Shown: one piece after another, positions 1 through 31,398 of the stretch
Position numbering within the stretch: position 1 is the stretch's first letter
Layout: each line of letters opens with the position of its first letter
Assembly (NCBI GenBank): GCA_054601695.1
Contig: BAAHQB010000097.1
Coordinates: 496,001-560,000, forward strand
Origin: Amorphochlora amoebiformis
Lineage: Eukaryota; Cercozoa; Chlorarachniophyceae
Direction: 5' to 3'
DNA: 64,000 nt
Program-made: the position numbers and the translations under genes
Notes under the pieces: model-generated
Seen by the model: the letters and a program-made list of their open reading frames with translations, nothing else
Told to the model about the DNA's origin: nothing
Databases searched by the model: none

Positions 1-1
1 T

Positions 2-58
<57 letters not shown>
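1..58. repeat. (TA)n microsatellite
   Basis: Pure TA dinucleotide run at the window edge. Runs like this recur through the whole window and are mentioned below only where they are long or help to explain a gene. Confidence 0.95.
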
Positions 59-61
<3 letters not shown>

Positions 62-120
62 TCGAATTTAGCAACATAGCCGAGAGGAGAGAGTGATATA
101 TATATATATATATATGATCA

Positions 121-155
121 AACTTAGCGAGAGAGAAAGAGAGGGAGACAGAGAG

Positions 156-203
<48 letters not shown>

Positions 204-420
204 AGAGAGGAGAGACAGAGAAAGAGTGAGAAAGAGAGAAAGAAGAGAGAGAGAGAAAGAGAAAGAGAGAAAGAGAGAAAGAGAGAAAGAGAGAAAGAGG
301 GAGAGAGAAAGAGAGAGAGAGCGAGAGAGAAAGAGAGAAAGAGAGAGAGAGAGAGAGAAAGAGATGCGAAGATAAGTAGACAGGGAGATAGACAGAAAGC
401 GCGAGGGGAGAGAAAGAGAA
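121..420. repeat. (GA)n purine-rich block
   Basis: Imperfect GAGA/GAAA repeat with all purines on the + strand. It translates to RERERE on + and SLSLSL on -, which explains the long ORFs predicted here. I see no gene in it. Confidence 0.9.
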
Positions 421-556
421 TTCGAGAGAATGTTCCAGATTTCGAAAGAATGTTCCAGATTTCGAGAGAATGTTCCAGATTTCGAGAGAATGTTCCAGAC
501 TTCGAGAGAATGTTCCAGATTTGAGAGAATGTTCCAGATTTTGAGAGAATGCTCCA
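421..556. repeat. 20-bp minisatellite, about 7 units
   Basis: Tandem units of the form TTCGAGAGAATGTTCCAGAT, decaying to the right into looser TCGAGAGATT-like repeats up to about 780. Nothing gene-like is visible. Confidence 0.9.
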
Positions 557-789
557 ATTTCGAGATATCCAAGGGAGTTTGAGAGGGAATTAGAGAATTT
601 TGCGAGAAAATTCGAGAAATTTTGAGAGAGAATTCGAGAGATTTTCGAGAGAGTATTAGAGAGTTTGGATTGGTTTAAGAGAGAGATTTCGAGAGATTTG
701 GAGAGATTTCGAGAGAGTTCGAGATTCTTCGAGAGAGTTTTCGAGAGATTTCGAGAGAGCTCGAGAGATTTCGAGAGAAAGCTCCAAAG

Positions 790-843
790 AGTCTGCGCAC
801 AGTTCAACAGAGGCACAGACGGCGGATAAACATTGAGGAAGGG
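790..843 (+). CDS. possible short exon before a TTAGGG array
   Basis: This is an 18-codon open stretch with an AG before it. A GTAGTA donor at 844 runs directly into a TTAGGG array, as at other exons of this window. The translation is basic (QQRHRRRINIEEG). Its end phase (0) does not fit the next candidate exon at 2754, so it may belong elsewhere or be chance. Confidence 0.2.
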
Positions 844-854
844 GTAGTATGGAT

Positions 855-905
855 AGGGTTAGGGTTAGGGTTAGGTTAGGGTTAGGGTTAGGGTTAGGGT
901 TCAGG
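855..905 (+). repeat. interstitial TTAGGG array
   Basis: About eight TTAGGG units in the G-rich orientation, with unique sequence on both sides, so this is not a chromosome end. Confidence 0.9.
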
Positions 906-975
906 TTGAGTTTGAGGATGGTTTAGTCTATGAATGTTTTTATATTTCTTCATGTGTGTGTATTGCTATAATATA

Positions 976-1007
<32 letters not shown>

Positions 1008-1044
1008 ATGTAATCCACATATGAATATATATATATATATATAT

Positions 1045-1086
<42 letters not shown>

Positions 1087-1130
1087 ATATACACCTCATT
1101 TTATATATAAAATTATATACATACATATAC

Positions 1131-1186
<56 letters not shown>

Positions 1187-1241
1187 CTTATGTACACCTC
1201 GTTGGGGCATAATATGGTGGCACTTCGTGCAATAATCCTGC

Positions 1242-1281
<40 letters not shown>

Positions 1282-1472
1282 ATATATATATATTTATTTA
1301 TATAGAGTAAATATATGTTTGTATTTGTATATATGTAAACATTACATACATTTATACATGTATATACATATATGTATATTCATATATATATATATATATA
1401 TGTGTATATATATTTATATATATATATATATATATGTATTGCGTATGTATACATATATATTGCATATATTTG

Positions 1473-1517
<45 letters not shown>

Positions 1518-1539
1518 GTACATACATTATATAAATTTG

Positions 1540-1575
<36 letters not shown>

Positions 1576-1766
1576 CATGTATAATATATATATATATATA
1601 TACAATAATATATCTATATGAGTAATGTGTACAATATATATGAATATATATATATATATATATATATATTACATATATATTACATATACATTTACATATA
1701 TATTATACACTTTTGTATTTCTCCAATATGTTATTAAAATTATATATGTGTATTAAAATATATATT

Positions 1767-1801
<35 letters not shown>

Positions 1802-1861
1802 TATATACATTCATACATATCTATACATCGAATAGTACCCCTCTCTGTTCTGCAGCTCCAT
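906..1861. repeat. TA-rich desert
   Basis: Nearly all (TA)n with short unique islands, for example 1195-1243. No convincing exon seen. Confidence 0.8.
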
Positions 1862-2150
1862 AAACACGCTCTCCTAGAATATTCAGATTATTCAACACAT
1901 TTAGAACGAAAACACGCTCTCCTAGAATATCCCACATTATTCAACACAGTTGGGCCGTAAACACGCTCTCCTAGAATATTCCACATTATTCAACACAGTT
2001 AGACCGTAAACACGCTCTCCTAGAATATCCCACATTATTCAACACATTTAGACCGTAAACACGCTCTCCTAGAATATTCCACATTATTCAACACAGCTAG
2101 ACCGTAAACACGCTCTCCTAGAATATTCCACATTATTCAACACATTTAGA
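1862..2150. repeat. 49-bp minisatellite, 6 units
   Basis: Units start at 1862, 1910, 1959, 2008, 2057 and 2106. Each contains AACACGCTCTCCTAGAATAT followed by CACATTATTCAACACA. The unit length is not a multiple of three, so it is not coding. From 2151 to 2540 there is CA/TA repeat and unique AT-rich sequence without a visible gene. Confidence 0.95.
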
Positions 2151-2540
2151 AATATACGCATACTTGTACATTTATATCTAACTTCGTGCATTTATATACC
2201 TTAGTACATTTATATACCTTAGTGTGTGCTTTTCGCATGTATGCCAAATCTAGAATCTCTAACACTACATAATAATTCCCCTCTCTTGATATATTTTCTT
2301 CACACATATACATACACATATGCACATACACACAGATATGCACATACACATACGCACACACACGTATACATATACACATACACACACACGTATACATATA
2401 CACATACATACCCAAAAAAATCGTGCTCTTAAGTTGGCCTCATGCATATTCCAAAATCAAATATATGTATATTGAAATAAACATGAATTGTACAATGAAT
2501 TATGCAATGAATTATATAATGGTCACAAACATGACACTGT

Positions 2541-2742
2541 AACCCTAATCCCACAATCCTACCTTCTCTAACCCCCAACCCTAACCCTAACCCTATAACC
2601 TAACCCTAACCCTAACTAATCCTAATCCTTACTAACCCTAACCATAACCCTAACCTAGCCCTAGTCCTAACCCTAACCCTAGCCCTAGCCCTAACCCTAA
2701 CCCTAGCCCTAGCCCTAACTCCAAACCCTAACCCTAACCTTT
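2541..2742 (+). repeat. interstitial CCCTAA array
   Basis: CCCTAA units with CCCTAG variants, ending 11 bases before the acceptor of the exon at 2754. In the + gene it would form the pyrimidine-rich 3' end of an intron. Confidence 0.9.
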
Positions 2743-2753
2743 TATGAATCCAG

Positions 2754-3343
2754 GATCAGAGTTATTAACAGTCAGATATAATACTATTCCAACCAACTTG
2801 GCTAGATATACGCCAATCTTGAGTAGGGTTAGGGTAAGGGTTAGGTTAGGGTTAGGGTTAGGGTTAGGGTTAGGTTAGGGTTAGGGTTAGGGTTTGCGGG
2901 AGTCGAGAGTATGGTTTGGATTAGTATTAAGGTTAGAATTGGGATTACAGTTAGAGCTGGGGTGCAAGAGATAGGGTTAGGGTTAGGGTTAGGGTTAGGG
3001 TTAGGGTTAGGGTTACGGTTTGCAAGAGATAGGGTTAGGGTTAGGGTTGGGTAGGGTTAGGTTAGGGTTAGGGTTAGGGTTAAGGTTTGCGGGAGTCGAG
3101 AGTATGGTTTGGATTAGTATTAAAGTTAGAATAGGAATTATAGTTAGAGCTGGGGTGCAAGAGATTGGGTTAGGGTTAGGGTTAGGGTTAGGGTTAGGTT
3201 GGATGGGATTCAGTTAAGAGTTAGGGTTGGGATTAGGGTTAGGGTTAGGCTCAGGGTTAGGGTTAGGGTAAGGGTAAGAGTTAGGGTTACGTAGAGGTGG
3301 CCGTATCCATTTTCGAAGGCTCGGGTTTGACTGGTGTTCTGGG

Positions 3344-3391
<48 letters not shown>

Positions 3392-3465
3392 TATCATTAC
3401 ATACATGATAATATTCATATTTATATATGATACACTAATATATGTATGTATAGATATGTATATAT

Positions 3466-3542
<77 letters not shown>

Positions 3543-3701
3543 CATATGCTATTTATACACGATACCGAGAAAACATTACAGCCCACCAACAAGATGAAGC
3601 TGACAAACAAAAAAATCACATCATCTCGAAATCTAATAATTAAACCAAGACTTCCAAACCCCCCTCTCCCTTCCCTAGCGCCCCCCCCCCCCTCCTCCTG
3701 A
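2754..3701 (+). CDS. 3' end of a gene, three exons, unknown product
   Basis: Exons 2754-2827, 3297-3344 and 3582-3701 join in consistent phase and end at a TGA. The translation runs [20 protein letters not shown], then [16 protein letters not shown], then a tail beginning [15 protein letters not shown] that finishes in a proline-rich stretch. The first intron (2828-3296) starts GTTAGGG and is TTAGGG-derived. The second is mostly (TA)n. The 5' exons are not identified. Family unknown. The gene converges on the minus-strand ORF at 3887-4288. The exon calls rest on open frame, splice sites and phase only. Confidence 0.5.
2828..3296 (+). repeat. TTAGGG-derived intron array with two ~85-bp inserts
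   Basis: TTAGGG repeats broken by two near-identical segments (about 2891-2975 and 3084-3167) that begin TTTGCGGGAGTCGAGAGTAT. It fills the intron between the exons 2754-2827 and 3297-3344. Confidence 0.85.
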
Positions 3702-3886
3702 ATCTCTAAATCCCTCGGGAGGTCTCCACATCTCTGTCCCTCTCTATTTCTCTCAATGCGAGCTGTGGAAATATGAATCTAGATGCAAAATGTATGAAAA
3801 AAAAATACTGATATTCAACATATATTGTAAATATTTTCGCCGAGGGAGAGTCAGAGGGGGAGAGGGAAAAAAAGTCACGGGGAGAG

Positions 3887-4288
3887 CTACCTTATTGTCA
3901 AGAACGGAATTCTAGCCTTCATTCTTCCCCGTCTTCTCGCCTTTCCTCTCCCTTGCTCCTCCCCTCCTCCCTCTTTCTTTGAGTCATCCCCATCCGATGT
4001 TCCTTCCCGCCTTTTTGCCATTTTGCGGCGGAATTGGCGGGATCGCACCCAGGAAGTGATCAGCTCGCGCACATACTGCTCGAATACGCGCAAAATTAAT
4101 CCGTAATTCCGACAAGTCTTTCGTAGTGGGGGAATATGCAATACAGTATCTTGGATAACGAGGGGAATACACATCGGGTTCGGACGGGGGAAGGGGACAG
4201 GAGACAGAGGACCTGCTCGAGGGAATCGGAATCGGACATCCCACTTTGTGACACTATGGAGAGTCACGATTGTACATAGCGATGTCAC
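3887..4288 (-). CDS. hypothetical protein, basic C-terminus
   Basis: A 133-codon ORF starting with ATG. The middle (RNYGLILRVFEQYVRELITS) looks like a helix. The C-terminus is charged, with an acidic patch (TSDGDDSKKEGGGEEQ) followed by Arg/Lys clusters, as in nuclear or RNA-associated proteins. No family recognised. Codon composition is mixed and not repeat-driven, which is why it is listed. The start could lie further upstream in another exon. It is convergent with the + gene ending at 3701. Confidence 0.4.
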   Translation of the reverse strand: MTSLCTIVTLHSVTKWDVRFRFPRAGPLSPVPFPRPNPMCIPLVIQDTVLHIPPLRKTCRNYGLILRVFEQYVRELITSWVRSRQFRRKMAKRREGTSDGDDSKKEGGGEEQGRGKARRRGRMKARIPFLTIR

Positions 4289-4736
4289 GCCGGTGTGTCA
4301 CCATATGTATTTATGGTCATTTCCTCTTAAAAAAGAATCTCGATTGATGATTATGATTTAAATTAGGTGATATTATCGAAACCTGTTTCTAAGTGGACTT
4401 CTGCCATTAAAAGGGGCCTGGCCGCGTTGAACAGAAAGTCGTGTTTCGGCTGAAAAAAGGTATTTTTCCGGAGAAACAGGTGCGCTAATTTAAATAGTTC
4501 AAAAAAAAAGGCGTGCGATAGCTAAATTATTCTGAGATGGTGTGCTGGCAACCAACACGCGTTATTTTTGTATTCTAACAAAGTTGAAGGTATTTTGAGG
4601 CAGTTGTGAAGGTTTTCGAGTATTCGAAACTACTCCCCAAGAGAGGCTTCAAAGGCGGTACATCAGAGCATTGAGTATATATATATATATATCTATAATA
4701 TATATATATATAATTATATATACATATAGTATACTA

Positions 4737-4817
<81 letters not shown>

Positions 4818-5355
4818 CGCATTAGCCTAACCTTAACCCTCTATTATTTGCTAGATGAAGAGTAGATATCTCATGATCATGATCGTCATGACCGTCAGTA
4901 TCATTCAATTATCTTCCGAACACTGTAGATTCTAGTATTTAGACTTACTTAATGCGTGTGTTGACAGGTGCATACAATTATAATTAGTAGCTACTCGTAC
5001 GGTAAATTAATATTACATACATTAGAATCTGCTGATCCACCGGATGATCTAAGTTAGTTTAGTAATCTCGTCGATCTGTGACTCAGTCTGACACATGTAT
5101 GTGAAGGCCTAGATATGTTCAGATAGTATATATTCATGATCCTGATAGAACTTTTCAAAAGGCCTATGTAAGTCAAATATGCATAACTTGCCTAAAATAA
5201 CTGGCGGAGCTCCAAAAAATCAAGAGCTCCAAAAAATCAAGAGCTCCAATGATCAAAAAGTAGCAAGCAATGGTATTCACTTAAGCACTAGACTTACTGC
5301 AGAGATTTCCTGAGCGATAATGTACTTTGAACGTTCGCAAGGTGCTCCACACCGC
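4289..5355. other. unique non-coding sequence
   Basis: Mostly unique AT-rich sequence with one (TA)n block at 4676-4814 and three short tandem copies of an AGAGCTCCAAAAAATC-type unit at 5208-5250. No exon could be supported. Confidence 0.6.
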
Positions 5356-15239
<9,884 letters not shown>

Positions 15240-15498
15240 GATATGAAGGAAGTCAGGAGGTTGAGAAATGAATGTGCCGGACGGAAAGCGAAAGGGCAAC
15301 GAGCGGTCGCGGTGGGTTCCGTCGCGTGGGAGAACCTCCGGAGATCCTGATTGGGGATATCGGAGAGTCTCCGGAGACAACCGCTTGACGGTCTCCTGGG
15401 GAACTTGGCGGGAGACAACCTTGCACGGCTATGCCGCCAAAAAGCAGGGAAAAGACGAAAGAAGATATCCGAGGCAAACCAAAAAAACCACCTCTTAC

Positions 15499-15680
15499 AT
15501 TAACATCTTGTTGAATGTGAAATTCGCTAGAACGTTACGATCCTTCGGCTGACAGGATACTGCTTTGCTTAGTTTCCCGATGAGGTTTGACAGCTGCAGG
15601 CTAGGGGATTCGCTAATAGGCAGGCTGTCTACGCGATCAATAGTACTTTGAAAATTCCTTCCACCAAGATTCCAGAACAC
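15499..15680 (-). CDS. candidate 5' exon upstream of the ABCG gene
   Basis: ATG-initiated open stretch of 60 codons plus two bases (MFWNLGGRNFQSTIDRVDSL, then PISESPSLQLSNLIGKLSKA) ending at a strong GTAAGA donor. It lies 260 bp upstream of the called ABCG start on the same strand. It could be the true first exon of the transporter, spliced to an acceptor near 15237 (ATGAG|T, phase 2), or belong to another transcript. The protein gives no family match by eye. Confidence 0.4.
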
Positions 15681-15712
15681 TTACATACACTCTGCTACAC
15701 AGACAGCTCTAG

Positions 15713-15901
15713 ATCAACACCTCAGAACCCTGCGCAACTCTCATTTTCCTCTGGAGACATTTAAAAATTGTTCTCGATTCAGGGACCTGCGGCGACATAT
15801 TCATGGCCACAGAGATCCTGACCAACCTCGAGCCAACTCACGCAGAATTCCAAATGCTCTCTTCCACCTCGCAATTCCAAGCGCCCTATCACGCCCATTG
15901 A
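15713..15901 (+). CDS. short open reading frame, possible exon
   Basis: Open for 62 codons to a TGA at 15899-15901, with an internal ATG at 15803 (MATEILTNLEPTHAEFQMLS). Composition is protein-like, not repeat-derived. An acceptor-like CAG sits at 15778-15780. There is no partner exon or family match. It would be divergent from the ABCG gene. Confidence 0.3.
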   Translation: MNTSEPCATLIFLWRHLKIVLDSGTCGDIFMATEILTNLEPTHAEFQMLSSTSQFQAPYHAH

Positions 15902-16855
<954 letters not shown>

Positions 16856-17112
16856 ATTTCGATCCTGTTTGGATTATGGCACTTAAAATATGCTGGTCGG
16901 ATTTTGATTAACTTGCTTGGGACAAAGTGGATATGTGCACAAGTGCTGGAATCTTCCCGACAATTCCACCTTGTTATCTAACTACAGGTAGAACCAGTAT
17001 TATTTGATGGAGCGATCTCAAGCGAACTCCAGCTTAGCTATGACTATGTTTCTTTGCTCCATCGATATCTACTTATCAAGCGTTCCCTCATGCTTCTATC
17101 GTTGCTTTCAAC
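16856..17112 (+). CDS. two-exon fragment, unknown product
   Basis: Exon 16856-16942 (29 codons, ISILFGLWHLKYAGRILINL then LGTKWICAQ) follows an AG that ends a (TA)n tract. A compact 45-nt GT-AG intron with a pyrimidine-rich end leads to 16988 in the same phase (VEPVLFDGAISSELQLSYDY, then VSLLHRYLLIKRSLMLLSLL). The frame then enters (TA)n and the 3' boundary is unclear. Hydrophobic segments hint at membrane or core helices. Family not recognised. Confidence 0.45.
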
Positions 17113-17227
17113 AATATATATATATATATATATACATATATATATAATATTGTATATATAAATATATATACATATATTTATATATACATACATATATATA
17201 TATATATATGTGTGTGTATACGTATAT

Positions 17228-17515
17228 TTACAACGTTAGATCCTCTACGATATCCATTACGGTGACGGCATAGGAAAGCGTATCTCTCGCCTCACTCTCA
17301 CGCAGTCCCTTCCAACCCGCAACCCTAACCCCGAGAAAAAACGTTCCAAATCCAAGCGCAGATCCCCCAAGACCAAGCGCAAATCCCCCAAGACCAAAAT
17401 GGTTCCCCCAAAAATAGTCGCGAGATTTTTTCACCTTTCAATCCCTCCCCTTCGCTCTAATCCCTCCTCCTTCGACCAACCATGAGCACCACCCTCCTGA
17501 TCGGAAATGCTTACC
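17228..17515 (-). CDS. 3' end of a gene with a glycine-rich hydrophobic segment
   Basis: The last exon 17434-17228 encodes VKKSRDYFWGNHFG, then a glycine-zipper-like repeat (GLGGFALGLGGSALGFG), then GWKGLRESEARDTLSYAVTV and a TAA. Upstream, an exon ending at 17515 with a good GTAAGC donor (frame ..ASAICVGFLAVWPE) joins in phase 0. The duplicated GLGG(F/S)ALG unit is visible in the DNA as two 24-bp copies. A membrane-inserting hairpin is possible, but no family is assigned. Confidence 0.45.
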
Positions 17516-17755
17516 TCAGGCCAAACCGCGAGGAATCCAACGCATATTGCCGAAGCCTCAGTGGGGTGTAGAGCTTGTGTTTTCGTTCTCTTTGTTTCGA
17601 GTTGGTGGAAGAAGGGATACGTGTTTTATCGGTGAGGGGGTAGGGAAGGAACTATTATTTATGTGTTTTTTTTACTTATTGTTAGGGAAGATTGGATTTT
17701 TTTTTGGTGGATTATTGTTGTGCTTGTGTACGTAGCTTATGTAATAAATACATAT

Positions 17756-17777
17756 CTATTGTTTATATGAACACATG

Positions 17778-17808
<31 letters not shown>

Positions 17809-17891
17809 GTATATATACATTAAATATATATATATATATGTATATATGTAGACATATATATATATATATATATATATTAAATATATATATA

Positions 17892-17974
<83 letters not shown>

Positions 17975-18152
17975 GTATATATTATATATATGTGTATATA
18001 TGAAAACGTATATATTAGATTTATACATATACGCAATACACATATTCATGCATACGTATACACGTATACATATATTATATATATATATATATTTATATAT
18101 ATATGTGTGTGTGTGTATATCTGTCATATATATATATATATATATATATATG

Positions 18153-18250
<98 letters not shown>

Positions 18251-18253
18251 ATG

Positions 18254-18352
<99 letters not shown>

Positions 18353-18355
18353 TAT

Positions 18356-18386
<31 letters not shown>

Positions 18387-18462
18387 TGGCACACATATGA
18401 ATATATGTATATATATATATATATATATACCATGTATATGCATGTATAAGGTACACACGCAC

Positions 18463-18498
<36 letters not shown>

Positions 18499-18530
18499 TA
18501 TGTGTGTGTATATATATATATATATATATT
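17756..18530. repeat. (TA)n tract
   Basis: About 0.75 kb of TA with CA/TG interruptions. It yields the YIYIYI translations on both strands and has no gene content. A further tract occupies 18605-18960. Confidence 0.95.
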
Positions 18531-18534
18531 CTAG

Positions 18535-19796
<1,262 letters not shown>

Positions 19797-20017
19797 GTAT
19801 TGTGTATGTACATTCATGTATATATGTACATAATATGACGTATTATTGCATTTGTGAAAATTCAGGTATTCTTTAATGCATATAATATTTGTATGATATG
19901 CAACATTTGTAATAAATCAGGTTTTTTTTTTTGCCAATTTATGTCCATGTTATATAATATATATGTCCACATTTACATAATATTACATACTACATTTGCG
20001 TTGAATCCAGCCTATGT

Positions 20018-20122
20018 AGATACTCATTTATTTCTCCTATCATATTAGTCTTAAATAATGGCATATTGTTAATGTTGCGGTATCTGTCATTGTGTTGAAT
20101 TATATTAGAATTAACTTATGTT

Positions 20123-20177
<55 letters not shown>

Positions 20178-20186
20178 TATATATAT

Positions 20187-20223
<37 letters not shown>

Positions 20224-20331
20224 GATACTCATTTATTTCTCCTATCATATTAGTGTTAAATAATGCCATATTGTTAATGTTACGGTATCTGTCATTGTGT
20301 TGAATTATATTAGAATTAACTTATGTTACAC
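20018..20331. repeat. 110-bp unit duplicated around a (TA)n tract
   Basis: A segment beginning GATACTCATTTATTTCTCCT occurs at about 20018-20127 and again at 20222-20331, with only a few differences. TA/CA repeats lie between. No frame is open through it. Confidence 0.9.
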
Positions 20332-20350
20332 ACACACACACACATACACA

Positions 20351-20386
<36 letters not shown>

Positions 20387-20859
20387 CACACATATATATA
20401 TATATAAATATATATATAAGCTTATATGCTTAATCAAATTATCACCAGTCATTGCCGTAGAGTGATAATGCCTTCCTGCACATACATTGTTACCATGTTT
20501 ACTGAATTTAATCTACATTCTATAATATACTATACCACATGTACACACATATATATATATAAATATATATATATATGTATGTATATATATATATATGTAT
20601 TATATATATGTGTATATACATATAAGATATATATATATATATGTATAGATATGACATAAATGTAATATATATATATATATACATTTATATATATATATAT
20701 ATGTACGTATATATATATATATATACAATATACAAATATATATATATATATTATATATATATATATGTATATGTACATATATTCTTATATTATATTATGC
20801 GGTATATATATATATATATATATGTATATGTACATATATTCTTATATTATATTATGCAG

Positions 20860-20898
<39 letters not shown>

Positions 20899-20984
20899 TA
20901 TACACGTATATTTTTATATTATATTATGCAGTATTATTATTCTCATCTTCATTACTGTTATTATTTAAATTTGAAAATTACATG
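20332..20984. other. TA/TTA repeats, no gene seen
   Basis: Includes three copies of an ATATTCTTATATTATATTAT-like unit (about 20777, 20837 and 20909) and ATT trinucleotide runs. Confidence 0.7.
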
Positions 20985-21038
20985 CTAGCATCCTCCACGT
21001 AAGTTATACTCAAAGAGCTCAAACGCATCCTTCATCTT
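20985..21038 (-). CDS. candidate terminal exon
   Basis: Eighteen codons (KMKDAFELFEYNLRGGC then TAG) follow an acceptor CTATTGCTAG that has a modest pyrimidine tract. Only the 3' end is proposed. The upstream sequence to 21300 is unique but no partner exon is certain. Confidence 0.3.
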   Translation of the reverse strand, partial: KMKDAFELFEYNLRGGC

Positions 21039-21299
21039 CTAGCAATAGAGGGTGCAGTATACACACAATGCAACTACGTTCATATGTTTATCCGTACGGT
21101 AATCTGACCTCCGTAAAACAATTTAACAAAATTCAACTCGACTGACCCCACTGATTATTTTTTCGTCCCTTTTGCCTGTAGAGTTTTGAATCTAAATATG
21201 ATTTTTACCTAATTTTACCATCTGTTACATGGAAGGTAACCACTCTGTGTGATATCCTAAACTACGACTCTCCGGTGTCTACATAGATCAAGGTTTTTA

Positions 21300-21309
21300 T
21301 GTTCTGTGT

Positions 21310-21361
<52 letters not shown>

Positions 21362-21541
21362 GTATCCTACATGATATGATGTTATAACACACACGCAACT
21401 TCATACATGTATATGAACGTGCGTATGTTTATAATATATGCAAATGTTATAAATACATACATATAGTACACACATATAATATATATATATATATATATAC
21501 ATATATACTATATATATATATGTATATATATATATACACCT

Positions 21542-21580
<39 letters not shown>

Positions 21581-21814
21581 AATATTTCGTATGTATAAAT
21601 AATATACATCTCCATGCATGCACATAAAAGTGTGTATGCTTTATTAGGACATTAGATGTAATATAAGGAGTTTTTATCACACATGTACATAATGGTGCGT
21701 ATACTTAATTAGGACATACAATTGAAACTTGGTGGGTGGAGCCCTTGCAGTATGTACGTGTGTTCCGAACGCCAGATCAATGACACAGGAAAAGAAAGAC
21801 ACAAATGGTTATGC

Positions 21815-21859
<45 letters not shown>

Positions 21860-21945
21860 GTATAAATACATGTACCACAGGTATATGAATACATAGACAC
21901 ATATATATATATTTACTGGTATATGTACATATATATATATATATA

Positions 21946-21999
<54 letters not shown>

Positions 22000-22136
22000 T
22001 ATTCATACATACATATATTTATATACTGAATGTACAAATATTGCGCATAAATGTGTTTATATACGCATACATACACACTCGTACACACACACACACATAC
22101 ATACATGTTATATTTTTATTTTATTGTATATATATT

Positions 22137-22171
<35 letters not shown>

Positions 22172-22207
22172 GAGTATACAAGTATATAATTACATATATA
22201 TACATAC

Positions 22208-22240
<33 letters not shown>

Positions 22241-22253
22241 ATATATGTATATA

Positions 22254-22309
<56 letters not shown>

Positions 22310-22344
22310 ACATACATGTACATATATATATATATATATAATAT

Positions 22345-22415
<71 letters not shown>

Positions 22416-22602
22416 TATATATAATATATATATATATATGTATAAACAACAAACCAAACATATAGGGGGAAAAAAAACTTTGTGATGAGAGCTCACCTGC
22501 ACGCAAGTCGCTGCCTGTGAGGAAGTCGGTTAAGGTCATGCACAAATACCAATATATATATATAAAAATATATATATATATATATATACGGGTATATTAT
22601 AC

Positions 22603-22642
<40 letters not shown>

Positions 22643-22767
22643 GGTTGTGTTGTATATATATATATATGTATATATATATATAATATATGTGTGTATACAT
22701 ATGTATATGTATTTATTTATAAGCGTATTTATAAATGTAAAAAATTGTTGAAACTTTTGTAACGCAT
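21300..22767. other. (TA)n-dominated, no firm gene
   Basis: TA and CA repeats with unique islands at 21620-21800 (a duplicated ~40-bp GTATGCTTTATTAGGACAT-like unit) and 22460-22550. The latter contains a good minus-strand donor (GCAG|GTGAGC at about 22487) that may end an unassigned exon. Confidence 0.5.
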
Positions 22768-22840
22768 TTAGATGGGTAGACGCCAGATCACTCCGCGTCC
22801 TAGAGGCTCAAGCCCTCTCAACCGCTGTGCTCGACGACGA
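22768..22840 (-). CDS. weak candidate terminal exon
   Basis: Arg-rich open stretch (RRRAQRLRGLEPLGRGVIWR) ending at TAA after a CTACAG acceptor. It overlaps a longer minus ORF in the same frame that starts at ATG 22953. No other support. Confidence 0.22.
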
Positions 22841-23335
22841 CTGTAGTGTAATCCATATATCGCGGATGTAAGCGTTAAGCTGCTAGCCCAAGATGGTGTA
22901 AAGTATATATTCAGAATGAGGACATTCATTCCTGTTTTCGAGCTGGTCTCCATGCTTGCGTTGTGTATATCCAGTAGTATATCTAGTATATATAGTATAT
23001 GTGAGTACCATACCTAGCATACATACGTGCGTATAGGTACGCAAGCTAGGTAATTGCGCAGATTAGATAATGGTATTTTTTACAATACTCCACTATGTAA
23101 AAGCTAGACCATGTGCAGGGGTCGTAATTGTTTTAATCTATATAGTTAATGAGTATTACAAGTGCCGCATGCGTACGACACGAACACAAAATATACATAT
23201 ATGTCCTGCACAATCTAGACTAACTAATATCTAGAATGCACTAGGGTCTAGAGGGTGCGTAATGTCTATCAAACGCACCTATATTCAACTTCATGATATA
23301 CTTCATGGTATACGTAGTACTAGTAGGACTACACT

Positions 23336-23422
23336 ATGGCTAGAGTCACTGTGCTTAGATCTGGGGGTGTTGTATGTAATTCTAAGTTCACCCTAACCCT
23401 AAGGTATGTACGTACATCTATA

Positions 23423-23458
<36 letters not shown>

Positions 23459-23660
23459 TGTATATATATATATTATATATATATATTGTTGGCTTGGAAG
23501 CAGCGTCCCCCCCACCGAATGGGCTTGCGGAATCCCGTGGGGGAATTGTCTGCTGAATACGACATATATTGTAAAATGGGATATTTATGTGTTCTCCCAG
23601 CAGAATTTGGTATTAGAGGTTCAATGTGGATTACTGCACTGTCTAGACTGCAGTATCTAG
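23336..23660 (+). CDS. small two-exon gene or fragment
   Basis: ATG at 23336 (MARVTVLRSGGVVCNSKFTL), donor GTATGT at 23404, (TA)n intron, acceptor GGAAG at 23500. In the matching phase the second exon is open to TAG at 23658-23660 and the product would be 75 aa. A second frame of the same exon (NPVGELSAEYDIYCKMGYLC) is also open and would use the GTATGT donor at 23661, so the reading is ambiguous. The last codons of exon 1 contain ACCCTAACCCTAAG, telomere-like sequence used as coding. Family unknown. Confidence 0.35.
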
Positions 23661-23931
23661 GTATGTGACTTCAAGAATCAAGATATACATATCATAAGAT
23701 TCATAAGATTCATAAGATATGTCACCGATCTGCTAGATCTGTAATCCAGGTCTAGTATGAGTATTCTACGTATACTAACATATAATATGTGTGCATACTA
23801 GGTATATACTAACATTTATATATATAAAGAATATATAAATTAGAACGAGGGACGCAAAATTAATTATCTAAAAATGTGTTTGAAAGGTTAACACAGACAG
23901 CACACCACATATATATATATATATATAGATA

Positions 23932-23963
<32 letters not shown>

Positions 23964-23974
23964 CATACACATAT

Positions 23975-24019
<45 letters not shown>

Positions 24020-24166
24020 AGGCACATCCATTCTACGTACGCGTACGCGTATTCTAAATACCTACCCTGGAATCACATTCAATTCATAATTAAATAACTA
24101 CTCATATCGTATCAGATATGTCCAACAGCTAAGGCAACGGCTCTACCTTATACTCCTCATATCGTA

Positions 24167-31398
<7,232 letters not shown>

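Noticed and set aside
855-905. Telomere / chromosome end
   Set aside because: TTAGGG arrays here and elsewhere are internal, short, in both orientations, and flanked by exons or unique sequence.
17547-17735. 62-aa hydrophobic + ORF
   Set aside because: No ATG start, T-rich, and it overlaps the region upstream of the minus-strand exon. Not supported.
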